Origin: Inquilinus limosus DSM 16000
GTDB lineage: Bacteria > Pseudomonadota > Alphaproteobacteria > DSM-16000 > Inquilinaceae
Direction: 5' to 3'
Length of the DNA: 64,000 nt
Assembly: GCF_000423185.1 (NCBI RefSeq)
Contig: NZ_AUHM01000006.1
Location: 310,001 to 374,000 of the forward strand
Of the stretch, positions 28,512 through 36,996 are shown piece by piece. The position numbers and the translations under genes are program-made. The notes below the pieces were generated by a model. The model was not told the origin of the DNA. It saw only the letters and a program-made list of their open reading frames with translations, and did no database searches. Position 1 is the first letter of the stretch; every line of letters starts with the position of its first letter.

Positions 28512-29492
28512 ATGCTCTCGAAATTCAAGGCGTTCCTGTCTGACAGCCCCCTTCAGGGGCCGATCCAGCGACTTTTCCCTCAGCCGGCCTCGGTCACCCT
28601 GTTCGTGCTCGAGGGACCGAACGCCGGCACCGTTCAGAAGCTGGCGCCGGCCGCTTACCGGGTCGGCAGCGGGCTCGACTCCGACATCGTCCTGGCGGAC
28701 GAGACTCTGGCCCCGGTCCATGCCCTGATCGACATCGGCCGCCATCGCGTGCGGATCGAACCACTGGCCGGCGCCGTCGCCGTGCCGGGCCGGGCCGAGG
28801 TGACGGAGCCCGGCGGGGCTCTGACCCTGCCGCTGCCGGCCGAGCTGACCCTGGGATCCTCGCGCATCGTGGTGCGCAGCCCCGTCGAGGCGACCATCGG
28901 GGGCTCGCGCCTCCGCGCCGTCACCGTGACCATCGCGCTGCTGGTGATCCTCGGCGGCCTGTCCGGGATCGCGCTGTCATCCGGCGGCGGCTCCGACGGG
29001 CCGACAGCCGGACAGGCCGAGGCGCCCGAGGCCGGGAAGCCGGCGGTGCAGACCGCCGCGCTGGCGCCGGTCGTGCCGCGGCAGCAGACCCCGCAGGAGG
29101 CGCTGCAGGCGCGGATCGACGCCGCCCATCTCGACGGCGTCACCCTGGCCGTGAAGGGCAGCCGCATCGTCGCCTCGGGCCGGCTGTCGCCGGCCGACAT
29201 GGCGCAGTGGCGCGAGATCCAGGCCTGGTTCGACCGTACCTTCGCCTCCTCCGCCCTGCTGGCGTCCGAGGTGGCGACCGGGGCGGGCAGCGGCGCCCCC
29301 GAACTCGTAATCCAGGCGGTGTGGACCGGCGACAACCCCTATCTGATCACCCATACCGGCTCGAAATACTTCGAGGGTGCCGATCTCGGCGGCGGCTGGT
29401 CGGTCGACAAGATCCGGGCCGACGCCGTCACCCTGCGCAGCCGGGCTGGGCAGACCTTCGTGATGGTCCTGACCGACCCCGCCAAGCCTTGA
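28512..29492 (+). CDS. sctD: T3SS inner-membrane ring protein SctD (YscD/Y4yQ-like, FHA domain)
   Basis: Bitopic ring protein of 326 residues. The cytoplasmic N-terminal half is an FHA-like domain (FVLEGPNAGTVQKLAPAAYR, VGSGLDSDIVLADETLAPVH). A single membrane span follows (VTIALLVILGGLSGIALSSG). The periplasmic part contains a BON-like domain (DGVTLAVKGSRIVASGRLSP) and the typical C-terminal strand region (YFEGADLGGGWSVDKIRADA). ATG at 28512 is preferred. A GTG at 28500 is also in frame. It corresponds to y4yQ of rhizobial loci. Confidence 0.88.
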   Translation: MLSKFKAFLSDSPLQGPIQRLFPQPASVTLFVLEGPNAGTVQKLAPAAYRVGSGLDSDIVLADETLAPVHALIDIGRHRVRIEPLAGAVAVPGRAEVTEPGGALTLPLPAELTLGSSRIVVRSPVEATIGGSRLRAVTVTIALLVILGGLSGIALSSGGGSDGPTAGQAEAPEAGKPAVQTAALAPVVPRQQTPQEALQARIDAAHLDGVTLAVKGSRIVASGRLSPADMAQWREIQAWFDRTFASSALLASEVATGAGSGAPELVIQAVWTGDNPYLITHTGSKYFEGADLGGGWSVDKIRADAVTLRSRAGQTFVMVLTDPAKP

Positions 29493-29519
29493 AGCGATGT
29501 CGGGGAAGGGGGAGCCGAG

Positions 29520-29891
29520 ATGACGACGATCCAGCCACGCACCGAGCCGCTCGACGGCGTCCGGGCCGGCCAGCAGCCGGACGGCGTCGCGGGGCGCCCG
29601 GTCACCGCCGCCGGTCCGCCGGCGCCGCGCCGGGCCGGGGCCGTGCGCGGCCGGCGCGACCGGACCTCGCGGCTGCGCGAGGAGATGCTGGACTACATCC
29701 GCCCGGCCACGGCCGGCGGGATCCATGCCACCCCCGGCGGCCAGGCCGAGACCCTGGCCGATATCCTGGACCTGCTGCAGGCGGAGGCGCCGGAGGACCG
29801 GCTGGCCCGCTGGGGCAGCGCCGTGCTGCTGCAGGAGCTGCGCAAGCACGACCTGCTGCGCGCTCGGCTAAACGATTTGATCGGCGGGTGA
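29520..29891 (+). CDS. SctX-like (YscX-type) T3SS protein
   Basis: Protein of 123 residues (YscX has 122). The N-terminal half is disordered, Pro/Arg-rich. The C-terminal half matches the YscX pattern by eye: a short helix with a Pro (MLDYIRPATAGGIHATPGG), a Leu-rich helix (TLADILDLLQ), and a final helical pair (VLLQELRKHDLLRARLNDLI). It is followed 5 bp later by a YscY-sized TPR protein and then sctV, reproducing yscX-yscY-yscV. YscX is an early substrate that with its chaperone YscY contacts SctV. GGGGGAG lies upstream of the ATG. Similarity is weak and needs profile comparison. Confidence 0.6.
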   Translation: MTTIQPRTEPLDGVRAGQQPDGVAGRPVTAAGPPAPRRAGAVRGRRDRTSRLREEMLDYIRPATAGGIHATPGGQAETLADILDLLQAEAPEDRLARWGSAVLLQELRKHDLLRARLNDLIGG

Positions 29892-29896
29892 CGCGG

Positions 29897-30238
29897 ATGA
29901 CGCAAGCCCAGCGCGACGCCCTGCATCGCCTCGTCTTCGACTATCTGCAGCACGGCCAGAACCGGCGGGCGCTGGCGCTGGCGCTGCTGCTGGCGTCCCG
30001 CGACGGCGAGGCCGATCCGGCGGCGCTGCGGGCTCTCGCCGTCGCCCTGCTCGCGGTCGGCCGGCCCGGCCAGGCGCTCGCGGTCCTCGACCGGCTCGAC
30101 CAGGTCGAGCCGCCGGCCGCGACGCGGCATCTGCTGCGCAGCCGGGCGCTGCACCAGCTCGGCGAGATCGAGGCGGCCCGCCGCGCCTTTCGCGACTATC
30201 TCGACGCCCGCAACGGACGGATGGCGGTGGCGGCATGA
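29897..30238 (+). CDS. SctY-like (YscY-type) TPR chaperone
   Basis: Cytoplasmic protein of 113 residues (YscY has 114) made of about three TPR-like helix pairs (VFDYLQHGQNRRALALALLL, LAVALLAVGRPGQALAVLDR, LHQLGEIEAARRAFRDYLDA). The position between the SctX-like gene and sctV and the size match the YscY chaperone. Start ATG at 29897. The stop overlaps the sctV start by 4 bp, so it is translationally coupled to the protein it would contact. Confidence 0.65.
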   Translation: MTQAQRDALHRLVFDYLQHGQNRRALALALLLASRDGEADPAALRALAVALLAVGRPGQALAVLDRLDQVEPPAATRHLLRSRALHQLGEIEAARRAFRDYLDARNGRMAVAA

Positions 30239-32325
30239 GCGTGCGCGCCCGGAGCTGGCAATCGGCCCTGTCCGCCGCCACGGGGCGGCAGGACCTGATG
30301 ATCGTGGCCCTGCTGGTCGCGACCATCCTCCTGATGATCCTGCCGCTGCCGACGCTGCTGGTCGACGCGCTGATCGCCTGCAACATGACCTTCGCGGTCC
30401 TGCTGCTGATGGTGGCGGTCTATCTGCGCAGCCCGCTCGAGCTGTCGGTGCTGCCGTCGGTGATCCTGATCGCGACGGTGTTCCGCCTGGCGCTGTCGAT
30501 CGGCGTCACCCGCCTGATCCTGATGGACGCCGATGCCGGGGCGATCATCCAGACCTTCGGCGAGTTCGTCATCGGTGGCAGCCTCGCGATCGGCCTCGTG
30601 ATCTTCCTGATCATCACCGTGGTCCAGTTCGTGGTGGTGGTGAAGGGCGCCGAGCGGGTGGCCGAGGTCGCGGCCCGCTTCACCCTGGACGCCCTGCCCG
30701 GCAAGCAGATGAGCATCGACGGCGAGCTGCGCGCCGGCGACATCGACCTGGCCGAGGCGACGCGCCGGCGGCAGGAGCTGGAGAAGGAGAGCCAGCTCTA
30801 CGGCGCCATGGACGGCGCCATGAAGTTCGTGAAGGGCGATGCGATCGCCGGGCTGATCATCGTCGCCGTCAACCTGATCGGCGGCCTCGCCATCGGCATG
30901 CTGCAGCACGGCATGTCGCTGGGCCAGGCGATGCACGTCTATTCGCTGCTGACCATCGGCGACGGGCTGGTGTCGCAGATCCCGGCGCTGTTCGTCGCCA
31001 TCACCTCCGGCACCATCGTCACCCGCGTAACCACGACGGAAAGCCGCAATCTCGGCGCCGACATCGCCCGCCAGCTGGGCGCCAACTCCAGCGCGCTGCT
31101 GATGGCGGCGGGGGTAGTGGCGCTGCTCGGCTTCATCCCGGGCTTCCCGACCCTGATCTTCCTCGCCATCGCCGCCACCATGGCCGGCGGCGTGCTGCTG
31201 CGCCGGCGCCGGATGCTGCGCAGCGCCGAGACGGCCGCGCAGGAGGAGACGGCGCCCGAGGCGGCGGAGGACGACACGGTGACGCTGCATCTCGGCGCCG
31301 ATCTGGCGGCCGGGCTGGGCCGCGCCGTGGCCGAGCGGCTGGCGCGGGACGCGGCGGCGGAGCTGGAGCAGGAGCTCGGCGTGCCGTTCCCGGCCGGTCG
31401 GGTCGGGCCCGGCGGCACGCTGCCGCCGGACGGCTTCCGGATCGACGTCGACGGGGTCCCGGTCGAAGCCGGAACGGCGCGGCCGGGCCGGATCCTGCTG
31501 CGCGACGACCCGATGCATCTCGACCTCCTCGGTCTCTCCGCCGAGGCCGGCGAAGGCCCGGGCGGGGTGGTCCAGCACTGGCTCGACGCCCGGCACGAGG
31601 CGGCACTGGCCGAGGCCGGGATCGGCTTCGCCACGGCGGAGGAGATCGTGGCCGAGGCGCTGACCCGGGCGCTGCGCCGCTACGTCCCGCATTTCCTGGG
31701 CATCCAGGAGACCATGGCCTTCCTCAAGGGCATCGAGGCGACGCGCGGCGACCTGGTGCGCGAGGCGCAGCGCAACCTGTCGGTCAACCAGCTCGCCGAC
31801 GTGTTCCGCCGTCTGCTGGAGGAGGGCATCTCGCTGCGCAACCATCGGCTGGTGCTGGAGACGCTGGCCGAATGGGGGCAGAAGGAGCAGGACGTCATCC
31901 TGCTCACCGAATATGTCCGCGGCGGGCTGAAGCGGCAGATCTGCCACGCCCATGCCGACGAGCGGAAGGTCATCCACGCGCTGATCCTCGACCGCAGCGC
32001 CGAGGATGTGCTGCGCCAGTCGATCCGGCAGACCACGGTCGGCGCCTATCTCGCCTTGCCCGAAGGCCAGGCCGAGGAGCTGGTCGACACCATTCGCGGC
32101 CATCTCGGCCGGGTGGTGGCCGGCGGCCGGCCGCCGGTGATCCTGACCGCGCTCGACACCCGCCGGTTCCTGCGCCAGACCCTGACCCGGAACCGGGTCG
32201 AGGCGGTGGTGCTGTCCTACGCCGAGATCGCTTCGGACTACACGGTGCAGCCGGTGGCGGTGGTCCGGCTGACCGGCCGCCGCGTCCGCCAGGATGCCGG
32301 GGCCGACCGGGCCGCCGCGGAGTGA
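30235..32325 (+). CDS. sctV: T3SS export gate protein SctV (YscV/HrcV/FlhA family)
   Basis: Major export-gate protein of 696 residues. The N-terminal ~310 residues contain seven or eight membrane spans and the family signature between spans (ARFTLDALPGKQMSIDGELR, AGDIDLAEATRRRQELEKES). The cytoplasmic half forms the nonameric ring that receives chaperones (FLGIQETMAFLKGIEATRGD, LVREAQRNLSVNQLADVFRR, EYVRGGLKRQICHAHADERK). Complete and of normal length. Starts within the upstream TPR gene (ATGA overlap). Confidence 0.96.
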   Translation: MSVRARSWQSALSAATGRQDLMIVALLVATILLMILPLPTLLVDALIACNMTFAVLLLMVAVYLRSPLELSVLPSVILIATVFRLALSIGVTRLILMDADAGAIIQTFGEFVIGGSLAIGLVIFLIITVVQFVVVVKGAERVAEVAARFTLDALPGKQMSIDGELRAGDIDLAEATRRRQELEKESQLYGAMDGAMKFVKGDAIAGLIIVAVNLIGGLAIGMLQHGMSLGQAMHVYSLLTIGDGLVSQIPALFVAITSGTIVTRVTTTESRNLGADIARQLGANSSALLMAAGVVALLGFIPGFPTLIFLAIAATMAGGVLLRRRRMLRSAETAAQEETAPEAAEDDTVTLHLGADLAAGLGRAVAERLARDAAAELEQELGVPFPAGRVGPGGTLPPDGFRIDVDGVPVEAGTARPGRILLRDDPMHLDLLGLSAEAGEGPGGVVQHWLDARHEAALAEAGIGFATAEEIVAEALTRALRRYVPHFLGIQETMAFLKGIEATRGDLVREAQRNLSVNQLADVFRRLLEEGISLRNHRLVLETLAEWGQKEQDVILLTEYVRGGLKRQICHAHADERKVIHALILDRSAEDVLRQSIRQTTVGAYLALPEGQAEELVDTIRGHLGRVVAGGRPPVILTALDTRRFLRQTLTRNRVEAVVLSYAEIASDYTVQPVAVVRLTGRRVRQDAGADRAAAE

Positions 32326-32333
32326 GGGGGAAG

Positions 32334-33947
32334 ATGGACCAGTCACGATCCCGATTGCGCCGCTCCCTCGCCGCCACGGCCGTCCTGGTCGCGGCCATCG
32401 CGGCCGGCGTTCCGCGTGCGCAGGCCCAGGCCGGGCCGGACGGGGCCATGACGGTGCAGCCGCTGCCGACCCAGGCGCAGGAGCCCGGGGCCGCGCCCGC
32501 CGCGCCGGTGACTCCGACCGAGGACGTCACCGCCCTGCGGGCGCCGGCCACAGCGCCGAAGATCGTGACCGTGCCGCCCGGGATGCCGGACGACCCGCCG
32601 CAGATGACGCCGGCGATGCAGCCGCCGCCGTCGTCGCAGCCTGGCCAGCCGGCCGCCCCCGGCGCGCCGCAGGGGCCGATGATGCAGGTCTCGCCGGCGC
32701 CGCCACGGCAGCCGACGCTGACGCCCAGCCGCTCGCTGATCGAGATGAAGGTCGGGCAGGGCAACCTTCTGACCTTCGCCCTGCCGGTGCAGACCGTGCT
32801 GGTGGCCAATCCGAACGTGCTGGACGTCGAGATGGTGTCCGCCCGCTCGGCCTATATCTACGGCGTCTCCTCGGGCACCACCAACCTGTTCGCGCTCAGC
32901 AGCGCCGACCAGGTGGTGGCCGCGGCCAATGTCCGGGTCAGCCAGGACGAGACGGCGGCGCAGCGCGAGCTGATGCGGGTGGCCCCGGCCAGCGGCGGCC
33001 AGATGGGCTACATCCAGGACCGCCCGGTGACCACCGGCACGGTGGCCGATCTCGGCAGCGCCATGAAGCTCGACGCCCTGGCCCAGCAGCTGGGCAGCAA
33101 CAGCGGCGGGGCGATGAACCTGAACACCCTGCAGGGGTCGCAGCAGGTCGGCATCCGTGTCCGCTTCGCCGAGGTCCAGCGCAACGCGGTGGAGAATCTC
33201 GGCATCAACTGGCAGGCGATGTTCGAGATCGGCAAGTTCAACATCGGCCTGGTCAGCGGCGGCATGCCCTCGGCAATCAATCTGCCCGGCACCGCCACCG
33301 CCGGCTACCACAGCGGCGGCTACAACGTCGATGCCGTGATCGACGCGCTGCAGCGCGAAGGGCTGGTCAGCATCCTAGCCGAGCCGACCCTGACCGCGGT
33401 CAGCGGCGAGACCGCGAACTTCCTGGCCGGCGGCGAGTTCCCGATCCCGGTGCCCCAGGGCAACGAGACGGTGACGATCGAATACAAGCAGTTCGGCGTG
33501 TCGCTGTCCTTCGTCCCGACCGTGCTGCCCGGCGAGCGCATCGCCATGCGGGTGAAGCCGGAGGTCAGCGAGCTCAGCGACGACGCGCGGGTCGAGAGCG
33601 ACGGGGTTTCGGTCCCGTCGCTGATCGTGCGCCGGGCCGAGACCACGATCGAGCTGGCCTCGGGCCAGACCTTCGCGCTGGCCGGCATGTTCCAGCGCAA
33701 CATGTCGAACGTGGCCGACAAGATCCCGGTGCTCGGCGACATCCCGATCCTCGGCAAGCTGTTCCAGTCGAGCCGGTACAAGCGCAACGAGACGGAGCTG
33801 GTGATCCTGATCACCCCGTTCCTGATGAAGCCGGCGGAGTCGCCGAAGGCGGTGGCGGCGCCGGCGCAGCGCACCGAGCCGACTGTGCGGCGGGCGCGCC
33901 AGTCCCCCTCCATGACCGGCGGCAGCGCCGGCTTCGTGCTCGAATAG
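32334..33947 (+). CDS. Secretin of Tad-pilus (CpaC/RcpA) type, putative T3SS outer-membrane pore SctC2
   Basis: Outer-membrane secretin of 537 residues. Signal peptide to about residue 31 (AAGVPRAQAQ), a long Pro/Gln-rich linker to about residue 125, then a CpaC-type pilus N-terminal domain (SLIEMKVGQGNLLTFALPVQ, VANPNVLDVEMVSARSAYIY) and the secretin pore domain (VIDALQREGLVSILAEPTLT, GETANFLAGGEFPIPVPQGN, KIPVLGDIPILGKLFQSSRY, ETELVILITPFLMKP). It starts 8 bp after the sctV stop with a GAGGGGGAAG ribosome binding site. It would complement the short SctC1 as RhcC2 complements NolW in rhizobia. No tad ATPase or pilin genes occur nearby. Confidence 0.9.
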   Translation: MDQSRSRLRRSLAATAVLVAAIAAGVPRAQAQAGPDGAMTVQPLPTQAQEPGAAPAAPVTPTEDVTALRAPATAPKIVTVPPGMPDDPPQMTPAMQPPPSSQPGQPAAPGAPQGPMMQVSPAPPRQPTLTPSRSLIEMKVGQGNLLTFALPVQTVLVANPNVLDVEMVSARSAYIYGVSSGTTNLFALSSADQVVAAANVRVSQDETAAQRELMRVAPASGGQMGYIQDRPVTTGTVADLGSAMKLDALAQQLGSNSGGAMNLNTLQGSQQVGIRVRFAEVQRNAVENLGINWQAMFEIGKFNIGLVSGGMPSAINLPGTATAGYHSGGYNVDAVIDALQREGLVSILAEPTLTAVSGETANFLAGGEFPIPVPQGNETVTIEYKQFGVSLSFVPTVLPGERIAMRVKPEVSELSDDARVESDGVSVPSLIVRRAETTIELASGQTFALAGMFQRNMSNVADKIPVLGDIPILGKLFQSSRYKRNETELVILITPFLMKPAESPKAVAAPAQRTEPTVRRARQSPSMTGGSAGFVLE

Positions 33948-33955
33948 GACGTGCC

Positions 33956-34639
33956 ATGAGATTTCCGATCCAGCATCTCGCCGCCATCGCCCTGGCCGGC
34001 GTCCTGGCCGCCTGCGAACACAAGTTTCCGGACTGGCCGGAGGACGGCTACACCACTCTGTCGACCCCGGTGGCGCATCCGGTGCTGTTCGCGCCCCAGG
34101 CCTCGAGCCTGAGCGCGACCGAGCGCGCCCGGCTGGTCGAGTTCGTCCGCGGCGCGGGGCTGGCCCCCGGATCCTCCATCACCGTCGCCGCCGGCGGCCC
34201 GCGGGCGGCGGCGCGGCAGGAGGCGGTGGCGGCGGCGCTGCGCAGCGCCGGCCGCTACAACATCTCGCTGGTCAGCGACCCCGCGGCCTCCGACACCGTG
34301 CAGGTGGCGGCGGCCGGGCAGCAGGTGCTGTGGCCGAAACGCTGCCTGAACCCGGACGGCTCGCTGCCCGAGGATTTGCCGCTGGGCTGCGCCAACGACC
34401 TCAACCTGGCGCTGCAGGTGGAGCGCAAGAGCGACCTGTTCCAGGGCCGCCAGATGGGCCCGGCCTTCGCCAATCCCTCGGTGCGGGCGGCCGAGCGCTA
34501 CCTGCAGCTCGACGACGACGACCGCACCGGCGCCGAGACCGAGTCCCATGGCGAGCGCAGCCAGGCGGGCATGGTCCTGCCGCCGCCGGCCGCGACCGGC
34601 TCGGACTTCACCTCCAACTCCACCAGCCCCTCGCAGTAG
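33956..34639 (+). CDS. CpaD-like lipoprotein
   Basis: Exported lipoprotein of 227 residues (lipobox VLAAC near residue 19). The middle resembles the OmpA/CpaD-type fold (LSATERARLVEFVRGAGLAP, ITVAAGGPRAAARQEAVAAA). The CpaD signature follows: VLWPKRCLNPDGS, LPLGCANDLNLALQVERKSD and LFQGRQMGPAFANPSVRAAE. In Tad pili CpaD accompanies the CpaC secretin. Here it directly follows the secretin gene (8 bp) and may act as its pilotin or stabiliser in the T3SS. Last gene of the plus T3SS operon. Confidence 0.82.
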   Translation: MRFPIQHLAAIALAGVLAACEHKFPDWPEDGYTTLSTPVAHPVLFAPQASSLSATERARLVEFVRGAGLAPGSSITVAAGGPRAAARQEAVAAALRSAGRYNISLVSDPAASDTVQVAAAGQQVLWPKRCLNPDGSLPEDLPLGCANDLNLALQVERKSDLFQGRQMGPAFANPSVRAAERYLQLDDDDRTGAETESHGERSQAGMVLPPPAATGSDFTSNSTSPSQ

Positions 34640-34658
34640 GGGCCGGACGCCGACGGGC

Positions 34659-35423
34659 TCAGCCGATCGTGCCGATCGCCTGGGCCCGCCGCGCCGGGTC
34701 CTTGATGCCGCGGATCCGGCGCGCGGCGTTGACCAGGTTGCGCGCCTCCTTCGCCGGCAGGGCCGCTTCGGCCACCCGGCGCGCCTCCTGGGTCTTGCCG
34801 TCCATCGCCAGGACCAGTGCCAGGTTGCGCTGCTGCACCGCGGTGGCGTCCGGCGCCGCGGCGGCTTCGCGCATCACCCGCACCGCCTCGCCGGTGTCGC
34901 CGGCCAGGGCGTAGGAGAGGGCGAGGTTGGTCTTCAGGCTGACATTGGCCGGCTCTTTCGCCAGGGCCCTCTGGTACAGCGCCTGCGCGTCGCGCGGCTG
35001 GCCCAGCAGGGCCAGCGCGGTGCCCTTGACCAGCACCGTCTGCGCGTCGTCCGGCTTGCGGGCCAGCGCCTGGTCGAGCACCGCGATCGCCTCCTGCGGC
35101 TTGCCCTGGGCCAGCTGCACCTTGCCCAGGCCGCGCAGGGCGTCGACATTGGTCGGCTCGATCGCCAGGGCGGCGTGGTAGTAGCTGGCCGCCCGCGCCG
35201 TGTCGCCGGACTGCACCATGGCATCGCCCAGCTTGATCATCGGCAGGGGATTGTTGGGGTCCTCGGTCGCGGCGCGCTGATAGAAGGTGATGGCGGTCGC
35301 CGGATCGCCGGCGGCGCGGATGTTGTCGCCCATCCGAATCAGGGAGGTCGTCGCCGACTCGCCGCAACCCGCGACGATCAGGGCCGTGGCGATGATGGCG
35401 GCGCGGGTGAACGGGAACGGCAT
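34659..35423 (-). CDS. TadD-like TPR lipoprotein
   Basis: Lipoprotein of 254 residues with lipobox LIVAGC. It contains about five TPR units (DPATAITFYQRAATEDPNNP, DTARAASYYHAALAIEPTNV, KPQEAIAVLDQALARKPDDA, QPRDAQALYQRALAKEPANV). The layout matches TadD, the TPR lipoprotein of Tad pili that assists secretin assembly. It is convergent with the CpaD-like gene, 19 bp apart, so it is physically linked to the secretin genes but separately transcribed. ATG at 35423. Confidence 0.78.
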   Translation of the reverse strand: MPFPFTRAAIIATALIVAGCGESATTSLIRMGDNIRAAGDPATAITFYQRAATEDPNNPLPMIKLGDAMVQSGDTARAASYYHAALAIEPTNVDALRGLGKVQLAQGKPQEAIAVLDQALARKPDDAQTVLVKGTALALLGQPRDAQALYQRALAKEPANVSLKTNLALSYALAGDTGEAVRVMREAAAAPDATAVQQRNLALVLAMDGKTQEARRVAEAALPAKEARNLVNAARRIRGIKDPARRAQAIGTIG

Positions 35424-35586
35424 GGCGGCGGGCTCTCCCTTGAAGCAGCGAGTCCGGGGCTATCCGGCGGCGTGCCTGCGCGGCGGCGCAGGCTGGACCA
35501 TGGATAGAATGATCGCGCCGCCGCGTCGACTCCGCGATTGGGAATCGCGTCCGCCCGGCGCATGGCCACGCTCCCCGGGGCGGCGG

Positions 35587-36183
35587 TCAGCCTTCCCAGG
35601 TGCGCAGATTGCCGGAATCGATGTGGGTGAAGCCGGGATACTGGCCGACGCCGCCGATCTGCAGCGCCAGGGCGCAGCCCACCAGCTGGTGCGGCGGCAC
35701 CTTGTCGAAGGTCAGGTCGATCGCCCGGCCGGCCATGTGTAGCGAGTTGCGGGCGGCGCCTTCGAGCGAGGAGTTGGTCTTCAGCGTGCGGTAGCCGGAA
35801 TTGATCGTCGCCTTGCCGCTGAAGCCGGCCCGCTGGGTCACGGCCCGGATCACCGCCAGGGCCCAGAACAGCCGCGGGTCCATCTGCACGGTCAAACCCT
35901 GGCGCCAGTCGCGCAGGAACCAGTCGAGCTTCTGCAGCTCGGCCACGTCATAGCCAGTCGGGCCGTAGAACTGGCCCGTATATTTCTCACCGGTATGGGC
36001 GTGGGTCAGCTCCAGATAAGGCGGCACCCGGTTGTGCACCTCGTCCAGCAGCGATCCCGGACGTGCCGCCGGGGGCAGGGCATAGGCCGCCGGTCCGGCC
36101 AGGACGATGCCGCCGACGATGCCGAGCGCGGCGCGGCGGTTGAGGGTGGGAGCCGGAGGCCGGGAGGGTATGAACGCGGTCAT
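35587..36183 (-). CDS. DUF882/M15-family murein peptidase-like protein (YcbK type)
   Basis: Exported protein of 198 residues. The N-terminus has a twin-arginine-like signal (LNRRAALGIVGGIVLAGPAA). The C-terminal domain is M15/DUF882-like with the likely zinc ligands in NSLHMAGRAIDL (His and Asp) and GFTHIDSGNLR (His). Conserved SGYRTLKTNSSLEG precedes them. Family members are putative LD- or DD-carboxypeptidases acting on peptidoglycan. ATG at 36183. Stands alone. Because it borders T3SS and lipid genes it could aid wall remodelling, but it is a common housekeeping gene. Confidence 0.82.
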   Translation of the reverse strand: MTAFIPSRPPAPTLNRRAALGIVGGIVLAGPAAYALPPAARPGSLLDEVHNRVPPYLELTHAHTGEKYTGQFYGPTGYDVAELQKLDWFLRDWRQGLTVQMDPRLFWALAVIRAVTQRAGFSGKATINSGYRTLKTNSSLEGAARNSLHMAGRAIDLTFDKVPPHQLVGCALALQIGGVGQYPGFTHIDSGNLRTWEG

Positions 36184-36313
36184 GCGAAAACAGCCTCGAC
36201 AGGCGACGAAACCCAGCGCGACGATATAAGCATTTCGCAGAGCCGGCGACGGATTGCAATCGCGCCTTCGTGTCAGGAGGCATCGCCGATTCGACGCAGG
36301 GGTCGCGAGACCG

Positions 36314-36342
36314 TTGCCTTGGATCCGTCCTGATGGTGTAGA
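36314..36342 (+). promoter_or_regulatory. Possible promoter of the CDP-alcohol phosphatidyltransferase gene
   Basis: TTGCCT (36314-36319), 17 bp, TGTAGA (36337-36342), ending about 50 bp before the ATG. Match to consensus is moderate. A direct repeat of GGGACGGGGCGC lies between this site and the gene. Confidence 0.3.
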
Positions 36343-36393
36343 AGCCCCGGGACGGGGCGCCTTCGGGACGGGGCGCGAAGACAGCAGAAACGG

Positions 36394-36996
36394 ATGAGCC
36401 ACGATACCCTGATCCATCGCATCGTTCGGCCGGCGGTCCGGCGGATCGCGCCGACCGGCGTCACGCCGAATCAGCTGACCACCGTGCGCTTGGTCACCGG
36501 CCTGGCGGCGGCGGCGGCCTTCGCGGCCGGCGGGGGCTGGGCCGATCTCGGCGGGGTGGTGTTCCTGCTGTCGATGCTGTTCGACCGGGCCGACGGCGAG
36601 CTGGCCCGGCAGACCGGGCAGATGAGCCCATGGGGCCACCGCTACGACCTCGTCACCGACTGCCTGTGCGACGCGGTCACCTTCATCGGCATCGGCGTCG
36701 GCCTGGCCGGATCGGGTCTCGGCATCGCCCCGGTGCTGCTGGGCGCGGCCGCCGGCCTCGGGATCGGGGTCCTGTTCTGGCAGCTCAACGTCACCAAGGT
36801 GATCGAGCTGTCGCGCTATGCCATGCGCCATCGCGGCGTGGTGGTCGACCCCGACGACGCGCTGGCCCTGGTGCCGGTCTTCCTCTGGCTCGGCCTGGCC
36901 TGGCCGATGCTGATCGCGGCGGCGGTGATCACGCCGGCGGGCGCGCTGTGGCTCGGGGTGCTGTCGCGGCGGCCGAAGCCGGCGGTTCAGAAGTAA
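36394..36996 (+). CDS. CDP-alcohol phosphatidyltransferase family protein, candidate phosphonolipid synthase
   Basis: Integral membrane enzyme of 200 residues. It carries the complete family motif DxxDGxxARxxxxxxxxGxxxDxxxD as DRADGELARQTG followed by GHRYDLVTD. Six hydrophobic segments surround it. Family members transfer a phospho-alcohol between a CDP-linked donor and an acceptor. Opposite, on the other strand, lie genes for making 2-aminoethylphosphonate, and two nucleotidyltransferase domains occur in the locus. Transfer of a CMP-activated phosphonate onto a lipid is therefore the natural inference. It overlaps the convergent DUF2141 gene by 10 bp. Confidence 0.85.
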   Translation: MSHDTLIHRIVRPAVRRIAPTGVTPNQLTTVRLVTGLAAAAAFAAGGGWADLGGVVFLLSMLFDRADGELARQTGQMSPWGHRYDLVTDCLCDAVTFIGIGVGLAGSGLGIAPVLLGAAAGLGIGVLFWQLNVTKVIELSRYAMRHRGVVVDPDDALALVPVFLWLGLAWPMLIAAAVITPAGALWLGVLSRRPKPAVQK

